A stretch of 64,000 nucleotides of DNA from RUG12783 sp946409545 (GCA_946409545.1 CAMJWT010000002.1:1-64000); one strand, 5' to 3'; positions 27,409-36,482 are shown, counted from the first letter of the stretch. Made by a program: numbers and translations. The notes: a model not told the origin generated them from the letters alone.

Positions 27409-28212
27409 ATGGAAGGCTTTCATTTTAAAAAGTCCTTTGGACAAAATTTTATCAACAATTCACAAATTATTAATAATATAATTAAGTGTACGGATATTAA
27501 AGAAAATAGTTTAGTAATAGAAATAGGTCCAGGTAGTGGTAATTTAACTAAAGAATTATCAAAAGTTAGTAAGAATGTTTTGGCTTATGAGATAGATGAT
27601 AGATTAGAAGATATTCTTGATGAAAGATTAATTGATTGTAATAATGTTACGATTGTTTTTAAAGATTTCTTAAAGAGTGATTTAGTTGATGATATAAGTA
27701 AATATGAATATGATCATTTATATATTGTAGCTAATATTCCATATTATATTACAACACCTATTATTGAAAAAATTATTAATTCTGATATTCCTTTTGATAA
27801 TATAACTTTAATGATGCAAAAAGAAGTAGGAGATAGATTATCTAGTAAGCCTGGTAATCGTAATTATGGTTCATTAACGGTCTTTTTAAATTACTATTTT
27901 GATATTAAAAAACAATTTATTGTAAGTCGTAACTATTTTACTCCAAGACCTAATGTTGATAGTGTTGTTGTAACTTTAACGAAAAAAGATGGACGTAGAG
28001 CTTTATCCGATGAAGTATTCTTTAAACTAATTCGTGATGCTTTTCAATATAAAAGAAAAAATATTCGAAATAATTTAAAGAGTTACGATTTGTCAATAAT
28101 TGAAGATGAGTTAAAAAAACATAATTTGAATCTTAATGTTCGCTCTGAATCATTATCGTTAGATGTCTTTTTAGATATTGCTGATAGATTAGTAAAAGAC
28201 AAGGTTAAATAA
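27409..28212 (+). CDS. rsmA: RsmA (KsgA), 16S rRNA dimethyladenosine transferase
   Basis: RsmA (267 aa) dimethylates A1518 and A1519 of 16S rRNA late in 30S assembly. FHFKKSFGQNFI is the classic N-terminus, the SAM motif is EIGPGSGNLT (residues 38-47), and the catalytic motif is NIPYY (109-113). YFTPRPNVDSVVV near residue 178 is also characteristic. The ribosome site is GGTGAT. Loss or low activity would give kasugamycin resistance, as in other bacteria; all key residues are present here. Confidence 0.97.
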   Translation: MEGFHFKKSFGQNFINNSQIINNIIKCTDIKENSLVIEIGPGSGNLTKELSKVSKNVLAYEIDDRLEDILDERLIDCNNVTIVFKDFLKSDLVDDISKYEYDHLYIVANIPYYITTPIIEKIINSDIPFDNITLMMQKEVGDRLSSKPGNRNYGSLTVFLNYYFDIKKQFIVSRNYFTPRPNVDSVVVTLTKKDGRRALSDEVFFKLIRDAFQYKRKNIRNNLKSYDLSIIEDELKKHNLNLNVRSESLSLDVFLDIADRLVKDKVK

Positions 28213-28229
28213 TTAAACCTTGTCTTTTT
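28196..28229 (+). terminator. Intrinsic terminator of rsmA
   Basis: GACAAGGTT and AACCTTGTC flank an A/T loop that contains the stop codon; T follows. Confidence 0.88.
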
Positions 28230-28256
28230 CTTTCTATATGATGGATTAATTGATGA

Positions 28257-29096
28257 TTATAGTGTTCCATACCATGTAACTCCACATTCTGGTGTTGTAT
28301 CATAATAACCTACAATACTATTTTGTAAAGAGATACCTGTAAAATACATATCGTGTTTCAAAGCGTTAGTTAAAGTAATATTACTTGTAGCATGAGCATA
28401 ATCGCCATATACAGTTATTTGGTTTACGGTACTATTTGGTACTTTCTTTTTCAATTTAACCAAGATATATGATGATAAAGCATTTAATGATCCTGATGGT
28501 AATTGAGATACTGCAGTGTCACCATAATTTGCTGTTTCATGCCAATTATATGTCATTGAAGTATATGAGTTATTACTAGATGTAGTGTAATCTAATTGAA
28601 AATAAGGTGATAAGCTTCTTCTAACAGTATTTGATGCATAACCGATACCTATGATATCATAACTCCTTTTTTTAGGTATTTTACGCCATTCTAGTGTTAC
28701 TTTACCTGTTACAGTATCATCACTTGTTTTAGAAAGAGATGTAATTAATTTCTTATATTCTGTATAAATAGTTCCTGTTGCAGTAATCATCGTATTATCA
28801 TTTCCATATAAGTATTCTAATTCTGTAACTTCTTCTGTTGTTGATTGTGTTATACCATTTTTTTCTATATGTGTTGTTTTATAATACTTTTCATTTGTTA
28901 CTAAACCAATTCCTGTTGTATCTTTATACTCTTGATATAAGTCATAATTTAGATTATCAATCTCATTCTCAGTAAATCCAACACTTAATAGATTAAGATA
29001 CTCTTCTTCCGTTATTTCAATATTATTATTGTTCGTATAAGCTTTAACATTTGTTATTAACATAAATAATAATATTGTAAATAAAACCTTTTTCAT
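28257..29096 (-). CDS. Secreted protein of unknown function
   Basis: This 279-aa protein has a Sec signal peptide (about residues 1-20, cleavage near VKA-Y). ATG at 29096 is chosen because AAAGGAGG lies 6 nt upstream; an in-frame ATG at 29129 falls inside the promoter region. The mature part has an N-terminal helical 'TEEEYLNLLSVGFTENEID' segment and a Thr/Ser-rich beta domain with one Cys near the end (PECGVTW). No family is recognised. It lies downstream of, and in the same direction as, a membrane-bound XRE regulator, with its own promoter carrying two 13-bp direct repeats. Regulated expression is likely. Confidence 0.7.
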   Translation of the reverse strand: MKKVLFTILLFMLITNVKAYTNNNNIEITEEEYLNLLSVGFTENEIDNLNYDLYQEYKDTTGIGLVTNEKYYKTTHIEKNGITQSTTEEVTELEYLYGNDNTMITATGTIYTEYKKLITSLSKTSDDTVTGKVTLEWRKIPKKRSYDIIGIGYASNTVRRSLSPYFQLDYTTSSNNSYTSMTYNWHETANYGDTAVSQLPSGSLNALSSYILVKLKKKVPNSTVNQITVYGDYAHATSNITLTNALKHDMYFTGISLQNSIVGYYDTTPECGVTWYGTL

Positions 29097-29115
29097 ATTT
29101 CCTCCTTTCAATTTC

Positions 29116-29144
29116 ATTTTATGAATCATTATTTGGATAGTCTA
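29116..29144 (-). promoter_or_regulatory. Putative promoter of the secreted-protein gene
   Basis: Read on the minus strand: TAGACT (29139-29144), 17-nt spacer, TAAAAT (29116-29121). The 13-bp direct repeats bracket the -35 box. The -35 is weak, which fits a regulated promoter. Confidence 0.5.
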
Positions 29145-29160
29145 TTAATTATTTGGATAG
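29128..29160 (-). promoter_or_regulatory. Two 13-bp direct repeats, putative operator
   Basis: CTATCCAAATAAT (minus strand) occurs exactly twice, at 29148-29160 and 29128-29140. The copies start 20 bp apart, about two helical turns. One copy is upstream of the -35 and one in the spacer. They probably bind a regulator, most simply the XRE protein encoded at 29194-29847. Confidence 0.65.
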
Positions 29161-29163
29161 GAA

Positions 29164-29195
29164 TAATAAAAAAATTCTCTCTAAAAGAGAGAATT
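29164..29195 (-). terminator. Terminator of the XRE regulator gene
   Basis: On the minus strand an AATTCTCTC/GAGAGAATT stem is followed by a T run; the stop codon is in the stem. Confidence 0.85.
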
Positions 29196-29847
29196 ATTCT
29201 TTTTCAAGAAGAATATCGTATTCTATATCTTTATTTATATCACTATCAAATTCAATAATTATTTTTATGTTTTTACTATTATCCTTTAATTTTATATAAA
29301 TATTTAAATCTTCAAGAAATGATAATAAATCATTTGTTTCACTAATATAGTTATAAACGATAGTATTATCTTGCATAATTTTAAAATTATAATATTTAAT
29401 ATTAGATAAATTAATATCATCAACAATTATTCTTGATAAATATAATGTACTTATTTTATCTTTTACGAAAACACCACTTATATTATAGTTTTTAATGTAA
29501 TAAATAGTCGCTTTATTATTTAAATAATTATATATATTAAAAAAGATAGATATTAGTAATAGAAATATTATTATTTTATTAATAATTCTTTTGTTATTAA
29601 CTTCATTTGTTTTTAAACTATTTAATTCCTTATTAGAATAATTATCATAATCTTCATGATTAACTAATTCAAAAATAGAAGTATTAAGTACTTTTGATAA
29701 AGCTTTTATATTATCAATATCAGGTAAGTATAAATCATTTTCCCATTTTGATATTGTTTTATCAGATACATTAAGTTTATCTGCTAAATCTTGTTGTGTT
29801 AACTTATTTATTTTTCTTTTATATTTTAAATATTTACCAAATGTCAT
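29194..29847 (-). CDS. Membrane-anchored XRE-family transcriptional regulator
   Basis: This 217-aa protein has an N-terminal XRE helix-turn-helix (about residues 5-60; LTQQDLADKLNVSDKTISKWE is the recognition region). A charged linker, one strong membrane helix (about 90-110) and an extracytoplasmic domain of about 105 residues with no known signature follow. The layout is that of a one-component membrane sensor. GGTGAT is the ribosome site. The next gene on the same strand encodes a secreted protein whose promoter has two direct repeats, the likely target. The ligand is unknown. Confidence 0.85.
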   Translation of the reverse strand: MTFGKYLKYKRKINKLTQQDLADKLNVSDKTISKWENDLYLPDIDNIKALSKVLNTSIFELVNHEDYDNYSNKELNSLKTNEVNNKRIINKIIIFLLLISIFFNIYNYLNNKATIYYIKNYNISGVFVKDKISTLYLSRIIVDDINLSNIKYYNFKIMQDNTIVYNYISETNDLLSFLEDLNIYIKLKDNSKNIKIIIEFDSDINKDIEYDILLEKE

Positions 29848-29963
29848 AATATCACCGTTTTCATTTTATAATTTTTTTTATTTATTATGTACATTGTCCA
29901 ATCATAACGATATTATAATCTCTAATTATTAATATAATATGATATAATTATATTGGTGATTTT

Positions 29964-30701
29964 ATGGGTCCATTATTAATATTATTAATTGCAATACTTA
30001 GTGTTATTGCTGTTATCTTTTTTATTCTTTGTTATTTGTATTTTAAATTTAAAAGAGTAATGGGAGTAAAGAATCTAAGTTCTTTTATAGATGATGTAAA
30101 AAATTATGATCGTGATAATTATAGTACTGAGAAATCAATATCTGGTATGACACGTATTCTTGAACCTTTAATTATTAAAGATTTCCCTGATTTTAATTTA
30201 AAACATCTTTATTCTAATATTGAAACAGGTATTACTAATGTTTTATCTGCAAAGTCAAAATTAGATACAAAGTTTTTAAATAAAGGGCTAGATTTAATAA
30301 AGGGTAAAATCATTAAAGAAATAAATGATATGCGTGAAGATAAAATTGAAGTTAATTATAGTGATCTTAAATTTAATCAACATGCCCTAAAAAGTTATAA
30401 GAAAAATAATGGTACAGCAACTATTACAACTACAAGTTCAGTTAGTTATAAATATTCATCTAATAAAAAAGAAAGAAAATATGATGATTTAAGATGTGAA
30501 TCTAAATTTGAATGTGAGTTTATCTATATATATGATGAAGATCATTTTGAAGAAAAAGCTAAATCATTCTCTGTTCATTGTCCAAATTGTGGAGCTCCTG
30601 TAAAAGGACTTGGTGATTTATCTTGTAGTTACTGTGGTAGTAATGTTAAAAAAGTAAATTTACGTAATTGGGAAATCGCTAGTATCAAAGAAATAAAGTA
30701 G
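29964..30701 (+). CDS. Membrane protein with C-terminal zinc ribbon (possibly Tim44-like)
   Basis: This 245-aa protein has an N-terminal membrane helix (about residues 3-27), a soluble middle domain and a C-terminal zinc ribbon with Cys206, Cys209, Cys221 and Cys224 (CPNCG...CSYCG). The middle domain weakly recalls the Tim44-like proteins with zinc ribbons found in Bacillota; this is a tentative resemblance. Start ATG 29964 follows GGTGAT. The psd gene begins 8 bp after the stop, so they are co-transcribed, hinting at an envelope-related role. Confidence 0.7.
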   Translation: MGPLLILLIAILSVIAVIFFILCYLYFKFKRVMGVKNLSSFIDDVKNYDRDNYSTEKSISGMTRILEPLIIKDFPDFNLKHLYSNIETGITNVLSAKSKLDTKFLNKGLDLIKGKIIKEINDMREDKIEVNYSDLKFNQHALKSYKKNNGTATITTTSSVSYKYSSNKKERKYDDLRCESKFECEFIYIYDEDHFEEKAKSFSVHCPNCGAPVKGLGDLSCSYCGSNVKKVNLRNWEIASIKEIK

Positions 30702-30709
30702 GAGGTTTT

Positions 30710-31561
30710 ATGCAAGTAGTAGATCGTAAAACAAAAAATGAATATACATATGAACCATCTAAATTTGTTAAATATATGTATGAAAAGAAAAGTGGTAGAT
30801 TTTTCTTAAAACTATTAAATAATCGTGTTATGGCTAATATATCAAGAATATTTATGAATACTTTTTTATCAATACCATATAAAAACAAAATAATTAAAAA
30901 GAATCATGTTGATATGAGCTTATATGAGGATAAAAAATACTTAAGTTATAATTCATATTTTACAAGAAGATTAAAGAAAATAGATTTTGTAAAAGATAAT
31001 AAAGTATTTATCGCTCCTTGTGAATCTAAATTATTAGTATTAAAGATTGATAATAATACAAGTTTTGATATCAAAGGTTCTAAATATACATTATCAGAAA
31101 TATTAAAAGATGATATTTATAAAGAGTATAATGGTGGTTATGCCATGATATTTCGACTAGAAGCTACTAATTATCATCGTTATATCTTTCTTGATTCAGG
31201 AACGAGAGATGAATATAAGTATATTAAAGGTAAACTAAATACTGTTCAACCAATTGCATATAAACATTTTAAAGTTTTCCATGAAAATTGTCGTGAATGG
31301 ACGGTTCTTCATACGGATAATTTTGATGATGTTATTCATATGGAAATAGGTGCGATGATGATTGGTAAAATTAATAACAATGATAAAACTAGTTTCAAAA
31401 GAGGCGATGAAAAAGGTTTTTTCTCTTTTGGTGGATCAACCATCCTATTATTAGTTAAAAAAAATATCATCAAGATTAATGATGATATTATGAATAATTC
31501 GCAAGAATTAAAAGAAACAACCGTTAATATTGGTGAAGAAGTAGCAAAAAAGATCAAGTAA
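30710..31561 (+). CDS. psd: Phosphatidylserine decarboxylase
   Basis: Psd (283 aa) converts phosphatidylserine to phosphatidylethanolamine. It is made as a proenzyme that cleaves itself: the G-G-S-T motif is at residues 241-244, with Ser243 expected to become the pyruvoyl group. Other family stretches are IAPCESK (about 101), EATNYHRY (about 151) and MEIGAMMIGKI (about 211). The second His of the usual Y-H-R-x-H is replaced by Ile159/Phe160. It follows a zinc-ribbon membrane protein gene and overlaps a convergent gene by 8 bp. No pss gene is in the window; a PAP2 phosphatase is nearby. Confidence 0.93.
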   Translation: MQVVDRKTKNEYTYEPSKFVKYMYEKKSGRFFLKLLNNRVMANISRIFMNTFLSIPYKNKIIKKNHVDMSLYEDKKYLSYNSYFTRRLKKIDFVKDNKVFIAPCESKLLVLKIDNNTSFDIKGSKYTLSEILKDDIYKEYNGGYAMIFRLEATNYHRYIFLDSGTRDEYKYIKGKLNTVQPIAYKHFKVFHENCREWTVLHTDNFDDVIHMEIGAMMIGKINNNDKTSFKRGDEKGFFSFGGSTILLLVKKNIIKINDDIMNNSQELKETTVNIGEEVAKKIK

Positions 31562-31576
31562 TTGATCTTTTTATTT
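31546..31576. terminator. Bidirectional terminator between psd and the M3-like gene
   Basis: AGATCAA (31551-31557), loop GTAA, TTGATCT (31562-31568), with A run before and T run after. It lies within the 8-bp overlap of the two convergent genes. Confidence 0.88.
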
Positions 31577-32525
31577 TTTCTTTATTTTTACTTTTATTTA
31601 TTTCATTGTGTACTTTTAAAACATTTATATCTATTTCTCTCATTATCGTTTCAATGTCATTATCATGGATATAAGTTACAATATCTTTATATGGTATTTG
31701 ATTAAGTATTACATGGTATGCTAATAACTGTCCATAACAATAATTAAAAGTTCTTTGGAACTTATTTTCACGGTTATTGTTACTAATTATTTCTAATATT
31801 GAAGTAGCTCCTTTAATGATATTGTTATTATAATATGTTAAATAGTTATTAGCTTCCTTTTGATATAAATCATTATCTATTAAATATTTTACAAATAATA
31901 GTTCAAGTATTGATGAAGGTGATTCAATTTTTAATACTTTTTTTGGATTATATGGTTCATGATATTCTTTATAAAGATAATCAGGGTAGGCATGACCTAA
32001 CTCATGCATAAGGGCTATCATACTATCTACGGTGTTACATCTATCAATTAGAATATATATATCATCTTCTTTTTTATCATATATTTCTTCACCAGTACGA
32101 TAGTTATCTAATCTTATAAGATTACCTTTTTCTTGAATACTTTTTAATAAAGTAACAAGTTCTGGATTAATTGTTTCAAGAAAGTCATATATTATTTTAA
32201 AGAAGTCATCGTCATCAACATATGTACCATAACGACCTTCTTCTTTAAGAGGTAGATCTTTAAATGTTTCAAATAAGTCAATTAAAGTTTCACGATTATT
32301 GTGAAGAAACATATTAGCGTTTCTATTTAATTCCATTTTTCCATTTGTACACCAACGGTCATATTCTCTATCACCATTCATATATTGGTATAAATATGGT
32401 ATTGACTCTCCATAGTGAGGTGCAAGGGCCGTAATAAGTTTTTCAACATCACTTCTTTCATTTAAGTCATGAATATAACTAAAACGGGTTAAACTATCAT
32501 CAACAAGTTTTTTAATATTTTTCAT
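31554..32525 (-). CDS. M3-like zinc metallopeptidase
   Basis: This 323-aa protein has HELGH at residues 174-178 and a downstream Glu201 in ESPSSILE, the spacing expected of M3 (oligoendopeptidase F/thimet) enzymes. It is much shorter than PepF (about 600 aa), so it would be a compact member. No signal peptide is present, so it should act on peptides in the cytoplasm. AGAGAGG is the RBS. It is convergent with psd and shares a terminator with it. Confidence 0.78.
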   Translation of the reverse strand: MKNIKKLVDDSLTRFSYIHDLNERSDVEKLITALAPHYGESIPYLYQYMNGDREYDRWCTNGKMELNRNANMFLHNNRETLIDLFETFKDLPLKEEGRYGTYVDDDDFFKIIYDFLETINPELVTLLKSIQEKGNLIRLDNYRTGEEIYDKKEDDIYILIDRCNTVDSMIALMHELGHAYPDYLYKEYHEPYNPKKVLKIESPSSILELLFVKYLIDNDLYQKEANNYLTYYNNNIIKGATSILEIISNNNRENKFQRTFNYCYGQLLAYHVILNQIPYKDIVTYIHDNDIETIMREIDINVLKVHNEINKSKNKEKIKRSIT

Positions 32526-32567
32526 AAAGACCTCTCTACATATATTATATCATATGTTTAAAACACT

Positions 32568-32593
32568 AAAAAAAGATCATAAATGATCTTTTT
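32568..32593 (-). terminator. Terminator of the PAP2 gene
   Basis: AAGATCAT/ATGATCTT (32573-32580 and 32583-32590); read on the minus strand it ends in a T run. Confidence 0.85.
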
Positions 32594-33272
32594 AGATATT
32601 AAATTTCTTTTTAATTACATTAGTTACCTTTGGATATAACTTAAAGCCATAAACAATAATATTAGTTACTGCAAAGATAATAAAGGCATAAACAGCATCA
32701 TAGAAATAATGTTGTTTAATAAACATTGTTGTTAATACTATTAAGATTAAGAATAATGATAGAGGTATTTTAACACTCTTCTTAATCTTTTTACTTATAC
32801 ATAATGTAAAGATTGCTTGATAACAAAATAAACAATGAATTGATGGACAACAATTAAGAGCTGGAGTATCAGCACTATATGTTATTTTAAGTACTAATTC
32901 TGTTAAAAAATCTAGTTTACTATAATCAACCCATGGTCTAAACATAATTGTTGGGTAAAGAACAAAGATGATACTAGATATTACATCACCTATAATTGCA
33001 GCCATAATACCTTTATAATAATGTTTTCTATCCTTTCGGAAAACATAATACATTGTTAATAATACTGTTGGAAAGAATAAATCATATACATATACTAAAT
33101 GTGGAATAAAAGGTATTTTGTTATCAACAGGTGAGTATATGTAATGATAATTAAATTGAATTAATTTAACAACCCAATAAAATATTGCCATTGCAAGCAT
33201 CATTGAACAAATAGATATTAAAAACTTCTTGTTTAAAAATTCACTAAAAAATTCTTTTAATTTCTTTTTCAT
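32592..33272 (-). CDS. PAP2-family membrane phosphatase
   Basis: This 226-aa integral membrane protein has about six helices. PAP2 active-site motifs are P-S-I-H (143-146, the PSGH box with Ile for Gly) and K-Q-H-Y-F-Y-D with His188 and Asp192. Lipid phosphatase or phosphotransferase activity on phosphatidic acid, isoprenyl phosphates or similar lipids is expected. ATG 33272 is preceded by GTGAT; a GTG three codons earlier is less likely. A phosphatidylserine decarboxylase is encoded 1 kb away, giving a small lipid cluster. Confidence 0.85.
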   Translation of the reverse strand: MKKKLKEFFSEFLNKKFLISICSMMLAMAIFYWVVKLIQFNYHYIYSPVDNKIPFIPHLVYVYDLFFPTVLLTMYYVFRKDRKHYYKGIMAAIIGDVISSIIFVLYPTIMFRPWVDYSKLDFLTELVLKITYSADTPALNCCPSIHCLFCYQAIFTLCISKKIKKSVKIPLSLFLILIVLTTMFIKQHYFYDAVYAFIIFAVTNIIVYGFKLYPKVTNVIKKKFNI

Positions 33273-33344
33273 ATTTATCACAGGGTTATTATATCATAAT
33301 TTTCTTTTTTTTAAATAAAATGTTACAATATAAATGGTGAGATT

Positions 33345-33596
33345 ATGGAAGAAAAAATTATTGAATTAGAAAATAAAGTTGACGAATTAAATAATCGTTT
33401 ATATGATATTGAAAAAAGAGAAGCAGGAAGAAAAGTTGGAAGATTAATCAAAAATCTTATATCACTATTATTTCTTTTTGCTATCATCTATGGAGGTTTA
33501 AAAGCTTATAATTATGTTAAAAATGAACTTCCAAATGATATCGATAAAAAAGTAACTGAAGTACAAGATAAAGTTATTAAAAAAAATGGGAACTAA
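33345..33596 (+). CDS. Small coiled-coil membrane protein
   Basis: This 83-aa protein has an N-terminal coiled coil (about residues 1-28, Glu/Leu heptads), one membrane helix (about 38-56), and a short Lys-rich outer segment (EVQDKVIKK). No family is recognised. The start follows GGTGAG and it shares a bidirectional terminator with the convergent lipoprotein gene. It may be an envelope scaffold or a subunit partner, but the sequence does not say. Confidence 0.65.
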   Translation: MEEKIIELENKVDELNNRLYDIEKREAGRKVGRLIKNLISLLFLFAIIYGGLKAYNYVKNELPNDIDKKVTEVQDKVIKKNGN

Positions 33597-33612
33597 TTAG
33601 TTCTCATTTTAA
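33583..33612. terminator. Bidirectional terminator
   Basis: An imperfect AAAATGGGAACT/AGTTCTCATTTT stem around AATT lies between the convergent genes. Confidence 0.75.
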
Positions 33613-34260
33613 ATTGACTTTAATACTATATTTACTATTTCCTCGGTAGTATCCATATTCATTAATATCGCCATCTTTATAAGTAAATACTTCAAGATAT
33701 ATTGGAGAAGATACTTTCTTTCCTTCACCTGCTAAATATAGTTTGATTGATGTAATAACGGTATTTTTTTTCATATCACTCATCTCAAGATGAGAGTATA
33801 CAGTACCTGGTTTATGGTTATAACTATCATATAGATAAACTAAGACATATGGAGTATGCTTGTGTTTACTAGTTGGATCAAGGATTGTTTGTTCATACTT
33901 TTCACCATCGACTTCAAATGATATATAAAAACCAGTTTTATATTCATCAATATTTTTATAACTCTTGAAATAACGATACCAGTTGTTTTTAACAGAATCA
34001 TTAGGAAGTTTTTCTAAATCGGTATAGAAGGCATTATAAGTACCTATTTCAACGTGATTAGCTTTCTTATAAGTTACTTCATGTACTTTTTTATTATTTT
34101 GATATAAACCTACTTTAATAGGATTTTCATCCTTATATGTTGATTCTTCTGGTGTTGCGATTTTTTCTTCAATTTTATCAATCTTTTTACCATTTTTTAA
34201 TTCTTTGTTTTTACAACCGGTTAAAGTAATAACTAAAATAATAATTAATATATATTTCAT
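33604..34260 (-). CDS. Predicted lipoprotein
   Basis: This 218-aa protein has a signal peptide with lipobox L-T-G-C (Cys16), then a Lys/Glu-rich linker and a single soluble domain rich in Tyr, Lys and beta strands. No family is recognised. It is monocistronic, preceded by AGGAGAT on the minus strand and convergent with the small coiled-coil gene. Confidence 0.72.
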   Translation of the reverse strand: MKYILIIILVITLTGCKNKELKNGKKIDKIEEKIATPEESTYKDENPIKVGLYQNNKKVHEVTYKKANHVEIGTYNAFYTDLEKLPNDSVKNNWYRYFKSYKNIDEYKTGFYISFEVDGEKYEQTILDPTSKHKHTPYVLVYLYDSYNHKPGTVYSHLEMSDMKKNTVITSIKLYLAGEGKKVSSPIYLEVFTYKDGDINEYGYYRGNSKYSIKVNLK

Positions 34261-34288
34261 TTTTATCTCCTATATTATTATAATACAA

Positions 34289-34312
34289 ATAAAAAAATCT
34301 CTAAAGAGATTT
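34289..34312 (-). terminator. Terminator of the DUF1846 gene
   Basis: AAATCTCT/AGAGATTT hairpin; read on the minus strand it is followed by T. Confidence 0.88.
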
Positions 34313-35790
34313 TAATATATAAATGTATTTTCAGAATAATATGTAGGTTCACATATAACGTTAATACCTAATTTCTTTATCATTCTTTTTTCTGATAAAG
34401 GTAATATATATGTTATATACATATCCATTCCTTTTAAGTCACTTAAATGTGATAAGGCATTTTCAACACTTGGATTAGTTACAGAACATATTGATAGAGC
34501 GATTAATAATTCAGATAATTCAAGTCGTGTATTACCATCTTGTAACTCATTCTTCTTCATTTTCTTGATTGGTTGAAGAATATTTGTTGGTAATAATTTA
34601 ATCTTATCAGGAATACCTGATAGGTCTTTAATAGCGTTTATAATACAACTAGATACAGGACTTAATAATTCTGTTTCTTTACCAGTTAATTTATGACCAT
34701 TATCAAGTTTAATAGCTGCAATATGACTATTTTTTTCTTTAGATTTAGATAGTGCTAATTTTCGAATATCAAAATAGTCTTCATCAATATTTAAATTATT
34801 CATTAATACTTTAATACGAGTAGCAATTTCTAAACTACCAGTACCAAGTTTATAATCTTTCATTGCACTAAAATATCTTCTTACGATTTCTTTTTTAGCT
34901 GCATCTTGTAATACTTCATCATTAGTTATACATTCACCAATTTTATTAACACCCATATCTGTAGGTGAATAATAAATATCTTTACCAGTTATTTTATGTA
35001 AGATGGATTGAAGTACAGGGAATAATTCAATATCACGATTATAGTTAACCGCTTTTATATTGTATTTCTCTAGATGGAAAGGATCAATCATATTAATGTC
35101 ATGTAAGTCTGCGGTTGCAGCTTCATAAGCAACATTAACTGGATGATTAAGTGGTAAATCCCATACTGGGAATGTTTCATATTTAGCATATCCTGCGTTA
35201 ACACCCATTTTATGTTCATGATATAGTTGTGATAAGCATGTTGCTAGTTTACCTGAACCAGGTCCTGGTGCATTAACTAAGATTAATTTCTTCGTAGTTT
35301 TAATATAAGGATTAGCGCCATAACCTTCATCACTAACAATTGTATCAACATCAGCTGGATAGCCTTTAGTTGGTTTGTGAATATAAGATTTTACATTATT
35401 AATTTTTAACTTTTTAATAAAGTTATCAACACCATTTTGATTATCATATAAAGTAATTACTACAGAGTTAACAGTAAAACCTAATTTTCTTAAGTTATCT
35501 ATTAATCTTAATACTTCTGAACTATATGTAATATTATATTCTTCTCGTTTTTTGTTTTGAGAGATAGAATTAGCGTTAATACAAAGAATTATTTCCAAAT
35601 CATCTTTTAATTCTTGGAACATTTTAATCTTAACATTTAAGTCAAAACCGGGAAGAATTCGTTCAGCGTGGGTATCATCAAATAGTTTACCGCCAACTTC
35701 AAGATATAATTTATCAAACATCTTGATTCTTTCTTTAATTTTTTCACTTTGTATTTTTACATATTTTTTATTATCAAATCCTATTTCCAT
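34312..35790 (-). CDS. DUF1846 (UPF0371) protein
   Basis: This 492-aa protein has the full length and hallmark stretches of DUF1846: an N-terminal IGFDNKKY...QSEKIKERI, the P-loop-like 'APGPGSGK' (about residues 174-181), 'GYPADVDTIVSDEGYG', and 'MGVNAGYAKYETFPVWDLPL'. Family members are widespread in Bacillota and structurally resemble nucleotide-binding enzymes, but their reaction is not established. AAGGAG precedes the ATG. Its promoter on the minus strand is ATGACA-17-TAAAAT (35809-35837). Confidence 0.92.
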   Translation of the reverse strand: MEIGFDNKKYVKIQSEKIKERIKMFDKLYLEVGGKLFDDTHAERILPGFDLNVKIKMFQELKDDLEIILCINANSISQNKKREEYNITYSSEVLRLIDNLRKLGFTVNSVVITLYDNQNGVDNFIKKLKINNVKSYIHKPTKGYPADVDTIVSDEGYGANPYIKTTKKLILVNAPGPGSGKLATCLSQLYHEHKMGVNAGYAKYETFPVWDLPLNHPVNVAYEAATADLHDINMIDPFHLEKYNIKAVNYNRDIELFPVLQSILHKITGKDIYYSPTDMGVNKIGECITNDEVLQDAAKKEIVRRYFSAMKDYKLGTGSLEIATRIKVLMNNLNIDEDYFDIRKLALSKSKEKNSHIAAIKLDNGHKLTGKETELLSPVSSCIINAIKDLSGIPDKIKLLPTNILQPIKKMKKNELQDGNTRLELSELLIALSICSVTNPSVENALSHLSDLKGMDMYITYILPLSEKRMIKKLGINVICEPTYYSENTFIY

Positions 35791-35808
35791 GGCTATTCTC
35801 CTTACTCC

Positions 35809-35837
35809 ATTTTACTATAAAACAGGTTTATTGTCAT
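35809..35837 (-). promoter_or_regulatory. Sigma-A promoter of the DUF1846 gene
   Basis: On the minus strand: ATGACA (35832-35837), 17-nt spacer, TAAAAT (35809-35814). Confidence 0.65.
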
Positions 35838-35888
35838 TAATAATTAATAATTATACACATTTTTGATATAATCTTAGTGGAGATTAAT

Positions 35889-36482
35889 ATGGATGAATTA
35901 AAAGAAAAAATATATGATTTTGACGAAACAGTATCAATTGATGAGATTAAAAGAGGATTAATGCCATTTTTTGATGATATTTGCAGTCGTAAAAGAGGAA
36001 CATTATTCTATGATGATTTTAGGTCATTGATACTAGTTTTACCTAATAGATGTTTGGCTAAAGCATGTGAAAGAAGGGGACTAGCTTCTCATAATCATTC
36101 ATCCGTTAATTTAATAAGATACGCTAATAACGATTTTTCATATTTTTCTGAAGAAGATGAAAAAAGTCCTTTTACTTATTTTCATGAAAAGAATGCTTTA
36201 AGAAATTGTTTAAGATTAAGACTTTCAGCTTCAAAAGATAAATTACTTTTAGATGTTGAAATTGGTGATAATAGTAATGAATTTCAATTAAAAGTATTAA
36301 AGATTGCAATTAAATACATAAAATTGATAAAAGAAAAAGATTTCTTTCAAGAAGTTGAAGTAAATATATGGACTTATCGTGGTAGATCAATTTATTCTTC
36401 TAAACGAGATGAAGAAGAATTAATCTTTAATGATGATTTTGATAATAAAATAATTGAAATTAGTCAACAAAGTAAAAAATGA
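35889..36482 (+). CDS. Hypothetical cytoplasmic protein
   Basis: This 197-aa protein is not recognised. ATG 35889 is chosen over the in-frame GTG at 35877, since GTGGAG at 35877-35882 is the likely ribosome site and TATAAT (35867-35872) lies just upstream. It is charged and lacks a signal peptide or membrane helix. 'RCLAKACERRGLASHNHSSVN' (near residues 48-68) is the most distinctive stretch, with two Cys and two His. The gene ends with TGA and is followed by a terminator. Confidence 0.65.
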   Translation: MDELKEKIYDFDETVSIDEIKRGLMPFFDDICSRKRGTLFYDDFRSLILVLPNRCLAKACERRGLASHNHSSVNLIRYANNDFSYFSEEDEKSPFTYFHEKNALRNCLRLRLSASKDKLLLDVEIGDNSNEFQLKVLKIAIKYIKLIKEKDFFQEVEVNIWTYRGRSIYSSKRDEEELIFNDDFDNKIIEISQQSKK

